From an uncultured Clostridia bacterium (GTDB taxonomy: Bacteria; Bacillota; Clostridia; UBA1381), in assembly GCA_944393255.1 (NCBI GenBank), contig CALXZP010000034.1:1-60932 (forward strand): 60,932 bases of DNA. Reading direction: 5' to 3'. Within the stretch, counting starts at the first letter, position 1. Every line of letters begins with the position of its first letter. Below the pieces are notes generated by a model. That model was not told the origin of the DNA, did not search any database, and worked only from the letters and a program-made list of their open reading frames with translations. Made by a program: the position numbers and the translations under genes. Of this stretch, positions 8,735 through 17,600 are shown in pieces.

Positions 8735-8763
8735 AGTTTATCACAAATATATATAAAATTCAA
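8735..8763 (-). promoter_or_regulatory. Promoter of the phosphofructokinase gene
   Basis: TTGAAT (8758-8763) and TAAACT (8735-8740) on the minus strand with a 17-base spacer, about 95 bases upstream of the start codon. Confidence 0.5.
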
Positions 8764-8802
8764 TCAATAAAACAGTCTGATTTTGTATAAAATACCGTGC
8801 TT

Positions 8803-8839
8803 TATCAAAAAAACAGACAGACGCTCAGCGTCTGTCTGT
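8803..8839 (-). terminator. Terminator of nifJ
   Basis: A perfect 12-base-pair stem (ACAGACAGACGC, 8813-8824, with 8828-8839) and 3-base loop, followed on the minus strand by a run of seven T. It lies 24 bases after the nifJ stop. Confidence 0.9.
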
Positions 8840-8862
8840 CTATTAAACAAGATATATCAAGA

Positions 8863-11800
8863 TCAATCCTGCTCCGCCATTTTTACGAGCTTCTCGTACT
8901 TGTCCTCTGCCGCCTTAACAGCGTTATCGAACAGCTGCTCAGCTCTTTCCGGATTTGAACGCGCAAGCGAGTTGTAACGAACCTCGCCCATAAGGAAGTC
9001 CTTATACTCCTTAGTCGGTTTCTTTGAATCGAGCTGGAACGGATTCTTGCCCTCAGCAGTACGTCTCGGGTCGTATCTGAAGCAGTGCCAGTAGCCTGAC
9101 TCTACAGCTTTCTTTTCCTCTGTCTGAGCTATAGTCATACCGCCCTTGATACCATGGTTGATACACGGAGCGTATGCTATGATAAGCGACGGGCCGTTGT
9201 AGCTTTCAGCCTCAAGGAATGCATTGAGACACTGCTGCTGGTTATAGCCCATTGCCACCTGTGCAACATAGATATAGCCGTAGCTCATAGCTATCGCAGC
9301 AAGATCCTTCTTCTTTACTTCCTTGCCGGCAGCCGCAAACTTAGCTATAGCGCCTGTAGGAGTAGCCTTCGAGGACTGACCGCCTGTATTTGAATAAACC
9401 TCTGTATCGAATACGAGGATATTTATATCGTTGCCCGATGCAAGCGCATGATCAACGCCGCCGAAGCCGATATCGTATGCCCAGCCGTCGCCGCCGAATA
9501 CCCAGCAGGATTTCTTTGAAAGATATTCCTTATCGGCAAGAACATCCTTAGCTTCCTGCGATGTGATATTTGAGATAGCCTTTATAAGCTCTTCCGTTGC
9601 TACCTTGTTTGCAAAGCCGTCTTCCTTTGTTTCCATAAACTTATCGAACGCAGGCTTTACAGCAGGATTTTCTTCAGCTACCTTTGCAGCCTTTTCAATA
9701 TTCTGCTCTCTGAGCGTATCCTGAGCGATGAACATACCCAGACCGAACTCAGCGTTGTCCTCGAACAATGAGTTAGCCCATGCCGGACCTTCACCCTGCG
9801 CATTTGTCGTATACGGAGCCGACGGACATGACGCGCCCCATATCGAAGAACAGCCTGTAGCGTTTGCAATGAACATCCTGTCGCCGAAGAGCTGAGTTAC
9901 CAGCTTAGCATACGGTGTCTCGCCGCAGCCGGCACATGCGCCCGAGAACTCAAGATACGGCTTCTTGAACTGTGAACCCTTTACCTTTGTCGGCGGGAAC
10001 TTGTCAAGAACAGCCTGCTTTTCGCCGAGCTCGGAAGCATAGTCAAAATACTTCTGCTGGTCAAGCTGCTCGTCGAGCATATTCATAACGAGCGTATCAT
10101 TCTTGATGTTGCCCGGACATACGTTAGCGCAGCTGCCGCAGCCTGTACAGTCAAGCACTGAAATTGCCATTGTATAGTAAAGTCCGTCAAGCTGCTTTGC
10201 GTTTGTATACTTGATGCCTTCCGGAGCATTTTTAAGCTCTTCCTCTGTGAGGACCACCGGACGGATAACTCCGTGCGGACAAACATACGAACACTGACCG
10301 CACTGGATACATGTTTCCGGATTCCATGTCGGTACCTTTACCGCAATTCCGCGCTTCTCATATGCAGCGCTTCCGAGCGGAACTTCGCCTGTCTGATACT
10401 TTGTAAACGCCGAAACAGGAAGCTTTGAGCCGGCAAATTCGCTTATCGGAACAAGGATATTGTTTACATAGTCGATAAGCTCGCTGTCGCCCTCGAAATG
10501 AGTTGAGATATCCTCATATTCGCAGTCCTTCCAGCTCTCCGGTACGTCTACCTTAACTATCTGCTGAGCGCCCGCATCTATAGCGTCATAGTTCATCTGA
10601 ACTATAGCGTCGCCCTTCTTTGAATACGACTTCTTAGCCGCTTCCTTCATGTATTTTATAGCGTCCTCTGTCGGGATTATATCAGCAAGCTTGAAGAATG
10701 CCGACTGGAGCACAGTGTTTATCCTGTTGCCGAGACCGATCTCAAGACCGATCTTAACGCCGTCTATCGTATAGAACTGGATATTGTTATCGGCAATATA
10801 TTTCTTCACCTGACCCGGGAGATGCTTGTCAAGCTCCTCGCCCGTCCATGAACAGTTGAGAAGGAATACGCCGCCCGGCTTGATATCGGATACCATATCA
10901 TACTGACGTATATATGAAGCCTTATGGCAGGCAACAAAGTCAGCCTTGTTGATAAGATATGTCGATGTTATAGGCGCATGTCCGAAACGGAGGTGCGAAC
11001 ATGTGAGACCGCCCGACTTCTTTGAGTCGTAATCGAAATATGCCTGAACGTTCATGTCCGTATGGTCGCCTATGATCTTTACAGAGTTCTTGTTAGCGCC
11101 GACGGTACCGTCCGCTCCGAGACCCCAGAACTTGCAGCTCTTTATACCCTCCGGAGTTGTATCGGGGTTCTCCTCGATCGGGAGCGAAAGATTTGTAACG
11201 TCGTCCTCTATGCCTACCGTAAAGTGTTTCTTTTCAGTATTCTTGAATACTGCTATGATGCAGGCGGGAGTGGTATCCTTTGACGCAAGACCGTAGCGTC
11301 CGGCATAAATATCCGCATCCTCGAACTTGCCGCATTCCTTGAGCGCTGCAACAACGTCAAGATAGAGCGGCTCAGCCAGCGCGCCCGGCTCCTTCGTTCT
11401 GTCAAGCACCGATATCTTCTTGACAGTCTCCGGTATAGCCTCGCAGAGGTGCTTTGCGCTGAACGGTCTGTAAAGTCTTACTGTTACAAGACCTACCTTC
11501 TGTCCCTGCTTATTTAAGTAATCTACGGTCTCCTTTATTGTATCGCAAACGCTGCCCATAGCGATGATGACCTGCTCAGCGTCCGCAGCGCCGTAGTAAT
11601 TGAACAATTTATAATCCGTACCGATCCTCTCGTTGACCATATCCATGTACTGCTGAGTAAGCTCGGGCACGTCGAGATATGCGCCGTTTGAAGCCTCTCT
11701 TGCCTGGAAGAATACGTCTCCGTTCTGAGCCGTACCTCTCTGAGCCGGATGCTCCGGATTTAATGAAGAATGTCTCCATGCATTGAGCGCATCCCAGTCT

Positions 11801-12384
11801 ACCATCTCCGCAAGCTCGTCAAAATCCCAGCATGCTACCTTCTGGTATTCGTGTGACGTTCTGAAGCCGTCGAAGAAATGAAGGAACGGAATCCTGCTCT
11901 TTATTGTTGTAAGGTGCGCTACCGCGCCCAGATCCATTGCCTCCTGCGGATTGGTCGATGCGAGCATCGCAAAGCCTGTCTGACGGCATGCCATAACGTC
12001 GCTGTGGTCTCCGAAGATCGAGAGGGCATGCGATGCAAGACAGCGCGCCGAAACGTTGAATACGCACGGAAGCTGTTCGCCAGCTATCTTATACATATTC
12101 GGTATCATAAGGAGAAGTCCCTGTGAAGCCGTATATGTAGTTGTGAGCGCTCCGGCTGTAAGCGAACCGTGTACCGCACCCGCAGCTCCTGCTTCGGACT
12201 GCATCTCTACGACCTTTACGGTATTTCCGAAGATGTTCTTCATACCGGCGGCAGCCCATTCGTCTGTTACTTCCGCCATGGTTGACGACGGAGTAATCGG
12301 GTAGATAGCAGCAACGTCTGTAAACGCATATGATGCATAAGCGGCAGCATTGTTACCATCCATGGTTTTCATTTTTCTTGCCAT
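8863..12384 (-). CDS. nifJ: Pyruvate:ferredoxin (flavodoxin) oxidoreductase
   Basis: A single-chain enzyme of 1173 residues, the usual length for fused PFOR. It oxidises pyruvate to acetyl-CoA and CO2, passing electrons to ferredoxin. The N-terminal domain starts MKTMDGNNAAAYASY and has the YPITPSSTMAE motif of the pyruvate-binding domain. Two 4Fe-4S ligand sets (CIQCGQCSYVCP and CTGCGSCANVCP) lie around residues 690-750. The C-terminal thiamine diphosphate domain has CAGCGETPY and ATGCSS, plus GDGWAYDIG. The ATG at 12384 follows GGAGG, so the upstream 12-codon extension is dropped. It is monocistronic, with a clear promoter, a leader of about 115 bases and a strong terminator. Confidence 0.97.
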   Translation of the reverse strand: MARKMKTMDGNNAAAYASYAFTDVAAIYPITPSSTMAEVTDEWAAAGMKNIFGNTVKVVEMQSEAGAAGAVHGSLTAGALTTTYTASQGLLLMIPNMYKIAGEQLPCVFNVSARCLASHALSIFGDHSDVMACRQTGFAMLASTNPQEAMDLGAVAHLTTIKSRIPFLHFFDGFRTSHEYQKVACWDFDELAEMVDWDALNAWRHSSLNPEHPAQRGTAQNGDVFFQAREASNGAYLDVPELTQQYMDMVNERIGTDYKLFNYYGAADAEQVIIAMGSVCDTIKETVDYLNKQGQKVGLVTVRLYRPFSAKHLCEAIPETVKKISVLDRTKEPGALAEPLYLDVVAALKECGKFEDADIYAGRYGLASKDTTPACIIAVFKNTEKKHFTVGIEDDVTNLSLPIEENPDTTPEGIKSCKFWGLGADGTVGANKNSVKIIGDHTDMNVQAYFDYDSKKSGGLTCSHLRFGHAPITSTYLINKADFVACHKASYIRQYDMVSDIKPGGVFLLNCSWTGEELDKHLPGQVKKYIADNNIQFYTIDGVKIGLEIGLGNRINTVLQSAFFKLADIIPTEDAIKYMKEAAKKSYSKKGDAIVQMNYDAIDAGAQQIVKVDVPESWKDCEYEDISTHFEGDSELIDYVNNILVPISEFAGSKLPVSAFTKYQTGEVPLGSAAYEKRGIAVKVPTWNPETCIQCGQCSYVCPHGVIRPVVLTEEELKNAPEGIKYTNAKQLDGLYYTMAISVLDCTGCGSCANVCPGNIKNDTLVMNMLDEQLDQQKYFDYASELGEKQAVLDKFPPTKVKGSQFKKPYLEFSGACAGCGETPYAKLVTQLFGDRMFIANATGCSSIWGASCPSAPYTTNAQGEGPAWANSLFEDNAEFGLGMFIAQDTLREQNIEKAAKVAEENPAVKPAFDKFMETKEDGFANKVATEELIKAISNITSQEAKDVLADKEYLSKKSCWVFGGDGWAYDIGFGGVDHALASGNDINILVFDTEVYSNTGGQSSKATPTGAIAKFAAAGKEVKKKDLAAIAMSYGYIYVAQVAMGYNQQQCLNAFLEAESYNGPSLIIAYAPCINHGIKGGMTIAQTEEKKAVESGYWHCFRYDPRRTAEGKNPFQLDSKKPTKEYKDFLMGEVRYNSLARSNPERAEQLFDNAVKAAEDKYEKLVKMAEQD

Positions 12385-12508
12385 TAATAGTTCCTCCTGA
12401 AAATTATTGCAGTCAGACACTTGTGGTGATGGCTGCTGGATTTATGTTTTTTATGACTTCAGAGGGCAAAGTTCGCGCCCGATCCAAAGCCACCGCATAC
12501 ATATATAT

Positions 12509-12537
12509 ATAATACCATTTTTTTATCGAAAAATCAA
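12509..12537 (-). promoter_or_regulatory. Promoter of nifJ with a long leader
   Basis: TTGATT (12532-12537) and TATTAT (12509-12514) on the minus strand, 17-base spacer. The leader of about 115 bases can form a small hairpin (GGGC/GCCC) inside a longer imperfect pairing between GGTGGC and GCC-AT-CACC. Confidence 0.7.
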
Positions 12538-12579
12538 GCGTTTTGCAATAAAAATTTGAACAAAATGCTGATAAAACGC

Positions 12580-12825
12580 TTAGTTCGCATTATTTCTGTT
12601 GTCTCTCCCGATTTTTTGTATCAATTTGCTCTCAATGCGCGCGCCTAGCCTTTGACATGCCCCCAAAGCCCTGGACGCCATGACCAGTCTGCGTCCGCTT
12701 ATCTCCGAGCCGTTCATCAAAAGCCTCCGTACCCTGTGATTGATCCCGTTCCTGAGCCTTCTTCCGACGCTTTCAAATATAATGAGTATAACAGACATAA
12801 AAATACAATTTGCCAAATAACACAC
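12580..12825 (-). CDS. Possible small basic protein (doubtful)
   Basis: An open frame of up to 81 residues beginning at GTG. It has a hydrophobic N-terminal stretch (SVILIIF) and a basic remainder rich in Arg, with an ISGRRLVMASRALG segment. I recognise no family. The start is poor: a GGGGGAAGG stretch sits too close to the GTG, and internal ATG codons lack a site. In favour of a gene, an imperfect hairpin (AAGCGTTTT...AAAACGCTT, then GATTTTT) follows the stop on the same strand. It lies in the 965-base gap between nifJ and nrdD, which otherwise holds only promoters and hairpins. Confidence 0.22.
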   Translation of the reverse strand: MCYLANCIFMSVILIIFESVGRRLRNGINHRVRRLLMNGSEISGRRLVMASRALGACQRLGARIESKLIQKIGRDNRNNAN

Positions 12826-12870
12826 GACCTTCCCCCGCTCCGTATATATAACGGATATTTATATGATAGT

Positions 12871-12899
12871 AAAAAAACTCAGCCGCCGCATTTGCGGCG
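12871..12899 (-). terminator. Terminator-like hairpin in the nifJ-nrdD gap
   Basis: A 7-base-pair stem CGCCGCA/TGCGGCG (12884-12899), followed on the minus strand by GCTGAG and seven T. No upstream gene on the minus strand is visible, so what it would terminate is unclear. Confidence 0.4.
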
Positions 12900-13174
12900 C
12901 TTTCCCGCCCGGCTTCGGCTCCGCCGAAAAAACAATTGGTACAGGCTTGCGGAACGGATTTATTTTTTACTTTATATCCGTGTATTAGCCATGTTAAATA
13001 ATAGCATCGCCCGGCGCCGTTAATGTACCATATCCGGTATAACCCTTCGCCGTGCCGCCGATTTCCGCGGCGGAGCGTTGACACCGCAGTATTCTATATG
13101 ATATAATCCTGTATAAAGACATCCCCGGGTTTACAATGTAACGCAACTGTAAAAAAAGAATTTTGCCAAACTTC

Positions 13175-13224
13175 TTGACAACGGATATATCGGGTAGTAT
13201 AATACAAAACACAAGATATTGTGT
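13175..13224 (+). promoter_or_regulatory. nrdDG promoter with NrdR box
   Basis: A consensus promoter, TTGACA (13175-13180) and TATAAT (13198-13203) with 17-base spacing. Directly downstream, ACACAAGATATTGTGT (13209-13224) matches the 16-base palindromic NrdR box. Thirty-one bases upstream, at 13178-13193, a weaker half-match with an ATATAT core overlaps the -35 and spacer. NrdR binds such pairs three helical turns apart and represses ribonucleotide reductase genes when dATP is high. The leader to the nrdD start is about 140 bases. Confidence 0.82.
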
Positions 13225-13349
13225 TTATCCGTTCTGCAAATAATTCTCAGCACAAAATACAGTTGTTCATACATATCGAAACAGGACGGCGCAGCGCCCG
13301 GAGCGGCTTATACCGGGCGGGATACAGATTTAAATATTACGAGGTGAAT

Positions 13350-15470
13350 ATGATGAAGGTCGTAAAAAAAGATGGTACCAAGGAAAACTTCAACATCGAC
13401 AAGGTGGTAGTCGCTGTGAACAAATCAGCCTTTCGCGTGCTGGTCAAATTCACTGACGATGAGAAAAATTTCATATGCAAGTTCGTGCAGAAAGCGGCTG
13501 AGGATATGGGCAAAGAGGATATCCGCATCGCAGAAATGCATAACATAGTTGAAGGAGCGCTTGAGAAAGTAAATCCCAAAGTCGCAAAAAGCTACCGCGA
13601 CTACCGAAATTACAAGCAGGATTTCGTTCAGATGCTCGACGAGGTATACAAAAAAAGCCAGTCTATCATGTATATAGGCGACAAGGAAAACAGCAATACG
13701 GACAGCGCGCTCGTTTCTACCAAGCGCAGCCTTATTTTCAACCAGCTCAACAAGGAGCTGTATAAAAAGTTCTTTCTTACTACGGAGGAGCTTCAGGCTA
13801 TACGCGACGGATACATATACATCCACGATATGTCCGCGCGCAGAGACACCATGAACTGCTGTCTTTTTGACGTTGCAAACGTTTTAAAGGGCGGCTTTGA
13901 AATGGGCAATCTCTGGTATAACGAGCCGAAAACTCTCGATACCGCCTTTGACGTTATAGGCGATATCGTACTGAGCGCGGCGTCGCAGCAGTACGGCGGC
14001 TTCACCGTTCCGTCGGCGGAGCTTATTCTCGAGCCGTACGCCGAAAAGTCATATAAGAAATACAAGGCTAAATACCTCTCTCTCGGCATCGACGAGGAAA
14101 AGGCCGAAGAGCTTACAATGCAGGATATAGAACGCGATTTTGAACAGGGCTTCCAGGGCTGGGAATATAAATTCAATTCCGTATCCTCAAGCCGGGGCGA
14201 TTACCCGTTCATAACGGTCACGGCAGGCACCGGAACAGGCAGGTTTGCGAGAATGTGCACAAAGGTGATGTTCAGAGTGCGCATGAACGGTCAGGGCAAG
14301 CCGGGCTTCAAAAAGCCGGTGCTCTTCCCCAAGCTCGTTTTCCTCTACGACGAAAACCTTCACGGCCCCGGCAAGGAGCTTGAGGACGTATTTGAGGCCG
14401 GCATAGAATGCAGCTCGAAAACGATGTACCCCGACTGGCTCAGTCTTACCGGCGACGGGTATGTTCCGTCCATGTATAAAAAATACGGTAAGATAATCTC
14501 ACCGATGGGCTGCCGCGCGTTTCTCTCACCCTACTATGAGCGCGGAGGCATGGAGCCGGCTGACGAAAACGATACGCCTATCTTCGTAGGCAGGTTCAAT
14601 ATAGGAGCCATCTCGCTCCATCTGCCCATGATTCTCGCAAAATCGAGACAGGAATCAAGAGATTTTTATGAGGTCCTGGACTATTATCTTGAGCTTATAC
14701 GCCAGCTGCACAAGCGTACTTACGATTATCTCGGAGAGATGCGCGCCTCGACCAATCCTCTCGCATACTGCGAGGGCGGCTTCTACGGCGGACACCTCGG
14801 TATCCATGACAAGATAAAGCCTCTTTTGAAGGCCGCTACGGCTTCATTCGGCATAACGGCGTTCAATGAGCTCCAGGAGCTGTATAATAAGAAGTCGCTT
14901 TTTGAGGACGGCAATTTTGCACTTGAGGTTTTACAGCATATAAACGATAAGATAGCGGAGTTCAAAAAGGAGGATAATATCCTTTATGCCATCTACGGCA
15001 CTCCGGCGGAGTCGCTGTGCGGTCTGCAGGTAACGCAGTTCAGAGAAAAATACGGCATCATCGAGGACGTTTCGGACAGAGAATACGTTTCAAACAGCTT
15101 CCACTGCCACGTTACGGAGGATATCACTCCCATAGAAAAGCAGAATTCCGAGGCGCGTTTCTGGGATCTTTCAAACGGAGGAAAGATACAGTACGTAAAA
15201 TACCCTATATCCTATAACAAGGAAGCGATAAAAACGCTCGTGCGCAGAGCTATGAAAATGGGCTTCTATGAGGGCGTCAACCTCTCGCTTGCATACTGCG
15301 ACGACTGCGGACATGAAGAGCTTGAAATGGACGTATGCCCCGTATGCGGTTCAAAAAACCTCACTAAGATCGAGAGAATGAACGGCTACCTTTCATATTC
15401 GCGCGTAAAGGGCGACACCCGTCTAAACGCTGCGAAAATGGCTGAGATCGCTGAAAGGAAAAGTATGTAA
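13350..15470 (+). CDS. nrdD: Anaerobic ribonucleoside-triphosphate reductase (class III)
   Basis: A 706-residue glycyl-radical enzyme that makes deoxyribonucleotides without oxygen. Residues 1-90 form an ATP-cone regulatory domain (VVKKDGTKENFNIDKV). The catalytic domain follows. Near the C-terminus two CxxC pairs (CDDCG and CPVCG) bind zinc, and the segment ERMNGYLSY carries the Gly expected to hold the radical. The preferred start is the ATG at 13350 after GAGGTG; the ATG one codon later is possible, while the 43-codon upstream extension would run through the leader. The stop overlaps the nrdG start by one base (TAATG), so the two are translationally coupled. Confidence 0.95.
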   Translation: MMKVVKKDGTKENFNIDKVVVAVNKSAFRVLVKFTDDEKNFICKFVQKAAEDMGKEDIRIAEMHNIVEGALEKVNPKVAKSYRDYRNYKQDFVQMLDEVYKKSQSIMYIGDKENSNTDSALVSTKRSLIFNQLNKELYKKFFLTTEELQAIRDGYIYIHDMSARRDTMNCCLFDVANVLKGGFEMGNLWYNEPKTLDTAFDVIGDIVLSAASQQYGGFTVPSAELILEPYAEKSYKKYKAKYLSLGIDEEKAEELTMQDIERDFEQGFQGWEYKFNSVSSSRGDYPFITVTAGTGTGRFARMCTKVMFRVRMNGQGKPGFKKPVLFPKLVFLYDENLHGPGKELEDVFEAGIECSSKTMYPDWLSLTGDGYVPSMYKKYGKIISPMGCRAFLSPYYERGGMEPADENDTPIFVGRFNIGAISLHLPMILAKSRQESRDFYEVLDYYLELIRQLHKRTYDYLGEMRASTNPLAYCEGGFYGGHLGIHDKIKPLLKAATASFGITAFNELQELYNKKSLFEDGNFALEVLQHINDKIAEFKKEDNILYAIYGTPAESLCGLQVTQFREKYGIIEDVSDREYVSNSFHCHVTEDITPIEKQNSEARFWDLSNGGKIQYVKYPISYNKEAIKTLVRRAMKMGFYEGVNLSLAYCDDCGHEELEMDVCPVCGSKNLTKIERMNGYLSYSRVKGDTRLNAAKMAEIAERKSM

Positions 15471-15961
15471 TGCGATATCACAATATAACAAAAGACGATA
15501 TGTTAAACGGCGACGGACTGCGCGTAGTCCTGTGGACGGCGGGATGCGAGCACCGCTGTCCGGGCTGCCAAAATCCCGTCACCTGGGATCCGGACGGCGG
15601 ACTGCCGTTCGATGAAGCGGCGAAGCAGGAGCTGTTTGACGAGCTTGAAAAGCCGTATATATCCGGGATAACCCTTTCGGGCGGCGATCCCCTGCTCTGC
15701 TCGACACGCGACGAGGTCTCGGCGCTTACGGATGAGATACGGTCACGGTTCCCGGATAAGACTATATGGGTATACACCGGCTACGAATGGTCGGCCGTAA
15801 AGGATCTGCCCATGATGAAAAATGTGGACGTGCTTGTAGACGGACGGTTCATAGAGGAGCTTAAGGACGTTAACCTCCCCTGGCGCGGAAGCTCCAATCA
15901 GAAGGTAATAGATGTTAAGCGAAGTCTGGCGATAGGTCTGCCGGTGCTTCACTGCGAATAA
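15470..15961 (+). CDS. nrdG: Anaerobic ribonucleotide reductase activating protein
   Basis: A radical SAM protein of 163 residues, typical for NrdG, which generates the glycyl radical on NrdD using SAM and a 4Fe-4S cluster. The cluster motif CEHRCPGC (CxxxCxxC) lies at about residues 26-33, after GDGLRVVLWTAG. The SAM-binding GGDP motif is near residue 70 (TLSGGDPL). Its start overlaps the nrdD stop, and the pair ends at the strong terminator at 15963-16010. Confidence 0.95.
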   Translation: MRYHNITKDDMLNGDGLRVVLWTAGCEHRCPGCQNPVTWDPDGGLPFDEAAKQELFDELEKPYISGITLSGGDPLLCSTRDEVSALTDEIRSRFPDKTIWVYTGYEWSAVKDLPMMKNVDVLVDGRFIEELKDVNLPWRGSSNQKVIDVKRSLAIGLPVLHCE

Positions 15962-15962
15962 G

Positions 15963-16010
15963 AAAAAAGACGTTTCGGAGCATATTCCGCTCCGAAACGT
16001 CTTTTTATTT
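15963..16010. terminator. Bidirectional terminator between nrdG and the NSS transporter
   Basis: A 15-base-pair stem (15967-15981 with 15989-16003), T-run on the plus strand and an equally good T-run on the minus strand. It serves both convergent transcripts. Confidence 0.95.
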
Positions 16011-16031
16011 ATGGTATACGGATTTGCGTGA

Positions 16032-17399
16032 TCATCTGAAATATGATATAAGCCCGTAGACAAGTATCGCAGCGGCAAACAGCGGCAGTATGTAAGCACA
16101 GTAAAATCTGAGCTTTTTCGGGAATTTCGGTCCGTCGCCGTAATTTGCTTCCTTGATGAACTTATCCCAGCCCCAACCGTAACGGCTCGTACAGAACAGG
16201 ATGTAGATGACAGAGCCGAGCGGCAAAAGGATATTGCTTACTAGAAAATCTTCAAGATCCATGATAGTATTCCCCGCCTTGAGCGGCTCGAATGACGACC
16301 ATATATTAAAGCCGAGCACACACGGCATAGACAGCGCCGCGATGAGTATGATATTGGCGGCAGTCGCCTTTTTACGGCTCCAGCCAAACGAATCCATCGC
16401 AAAGCTTATAATGTTTTCAAATACCGCTATTATCGTAGACATTGCCGCAAACGTCATAAACAGGAAGAAGAGGCTTCCCCATATCCTTCCGCCCGCCATC
16501 GAATTAAATACGTTCGGCAGCGTTATGAATATAAGGCTCGGGCCGCTGTCGGCCTCCACGCCGAATGCGAAGCACGCCGGGAATATTATGAGACCCGAAA
16601 ACAATGCCACGAACGTATCGAGTGATTCCACTATGATAGTTTCTCCGAGCAGCGTGCGCTTTCTGTTCATATAGCTTCCGAATATCTGCATAGCTCCTAT
16701 ACCTATGCTCAGCGTAAAGAACGACTGGTTCATAGCCGCCACGATAACATTGCCGAGCCCGACCTCTCTTACGGTATCCGGGTTCGGGACAAGATAGAAT
16801 TTAAGTCCTTCCATACCGCCCGGCAAAGTCAGGCTCTTTACCGCAAGAAGTATGATTATACCGATAAGCGCGGTCATCATCACCTTTGTTATCTTTTCGA
16901 CGCCCTTCTGCAAGCCGAGCACGCACACGCCGAAGCCTATCGCCACAACGAGCAGCATCCACAGCGTAAGCTCGCCGGGGTCGGCAAGCATGCTGCTGTA
17001 AATACTCTTGACAGCCTCGACGTCCGCTCCGGCAAATTTGCCGGAAAGCATTTTATAGAAGTAATCGAGCATCCAGCCGGAAACCACCGTATAATACATC
17101 ATGAGCAGATAGTTGCCCGCGACTCCTACAATAGCATGAAGATGCCATTTCTGACCCGGCTTCTCCAGCTTCTTGTAGCCCTTTGCAATACTTAGTCCGC
17201 TCGCTCTTCCCACCGAATACTCCATAGTCAGTATCGGCAGTCCCATTATTACCAAAAATATAATATAGAACAGAACAAAGATACCTCCGCCGCTGTTCCC
17301 CGTCACATAGGGAAATCTCCACACGTTCCCTATACCTATCGCACAGCCGGCAGATATAAGTATGAAGCCGAGCCGTGAACCGAATTTTTCTCTTGCCAT
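16032..17399 (-). CDS. Sodium-dependent transporter, NSS/SNF family
   Basis: A 455-residue membrane protein with about 11-12 hydrophobic segments. The N-terminus carries the family signature around the unwound first helix, GFILISAGCAIGIGNVWRFPYVTGNSGGG, given here as positions 10-38, with the sodium-site residues Gly, Ala, Gly and Asn. Bacterial members import amino acids or their derivatives with sodium; tyrosine, tryptophan and leucine transporters are known relatives. The substrate cannot be read from sequence. GGAGG precedes the ATG. A promoter with an embedded inverted repeat lies at 17416-17465, so expression is probably controlled by a repressor. Confidence 0.92.
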   Translation of the reverse strand: MAREKFGSRLGFILISAGCAIGIGNVWRFPYVTGNSGGGIFVLFYIIFLVIMGLPILTMEYSVGRASGLSIAKGYKKLEKPGQKWHLHAIVGVAGNYLLMMYYTVVSGWMLDYFYKMLSGKFAGADVEAVKSIYSSMLADPGELTLWMLLVVAIGFGVCVLGLQKGVEKITKVMMTALIGIIILLAVKSLTLPGGMEGLKFYLVPNPDTVREVGLGNVIVAAMNQSFFTLSIGIGAMQIFGSYMNRKRTLLGETIIVESLDTFVALFSGLIIFPACFAFGVEADSGPSLIFITLPNVFNSMAGGRIWGSLFFLFMTFAAMSTIIAVFENIISFAMDSFGWSRKKATAANIILIAALSMPCVLGFNIWSSFEPLKAGNTIMDLEDFLVSNILLPLGSVIYILFCTSRYGWGWDKFIKEANYGDGPKFPKKLRFYCAYILPLFAAAILVYGLISYFR

Positions 17400-17415
17400 A
17401 CGATCCTCCTTTTGA

Positions 17416-17465
17416 TCCCAAAATAAATGTTAATCTATTATAACATTCATTTTGGGATATGTCAA
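17416..17465 (-). promoter_or_regulatory. NSS transporter promoter with overlapping inverted repeat
   Basis: TTGACA (17460-17465) and TATAAT (17437-17442) on the minus strand, 17-base spacer. Two 17-base arms, 17416-17432 and 17441-17457, match at 16 positions (TCCCAAAATNAATGTTA). One arm fills the spacer and the other covers the transcription start, with the -10 box between them. This is the layout of an operator. Confidence 0.72.
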
Positions 17466-17511
17466 TATAAAATACCGACTAAATCCAAATAAAATCCGTC
17501 TGAAAACTGAC

Positions 17512-17540
17512 TTGATTTTTCCTCCGCAATAAGTTATAAT
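17512..17540 (+). promoter_or_regulatory. Promoter of the CapA-family gene
   Basis: TTGATT (17512-17517) and TATAAT (17535-17540) with a 17-base spacer, 60 bases before the ATG and divergent from the transporter promoter. Confidence 0.65.
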
Positions 17541-17600
17541 TTAAGAAACAGGAACATTACCGCATATGAAAAAAATTTGATATAAAAAGGACGACCGGCT

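Noticed and set aside
13221..13349. N-terminal extension of nrdD from a GTG inside the NrdR box
   Set aside because: It would begin at the transcription start and lacks a ribosome binding site; the ATG at 13350 has GAGGTG at proper spacing and matches the usual N-terminus.
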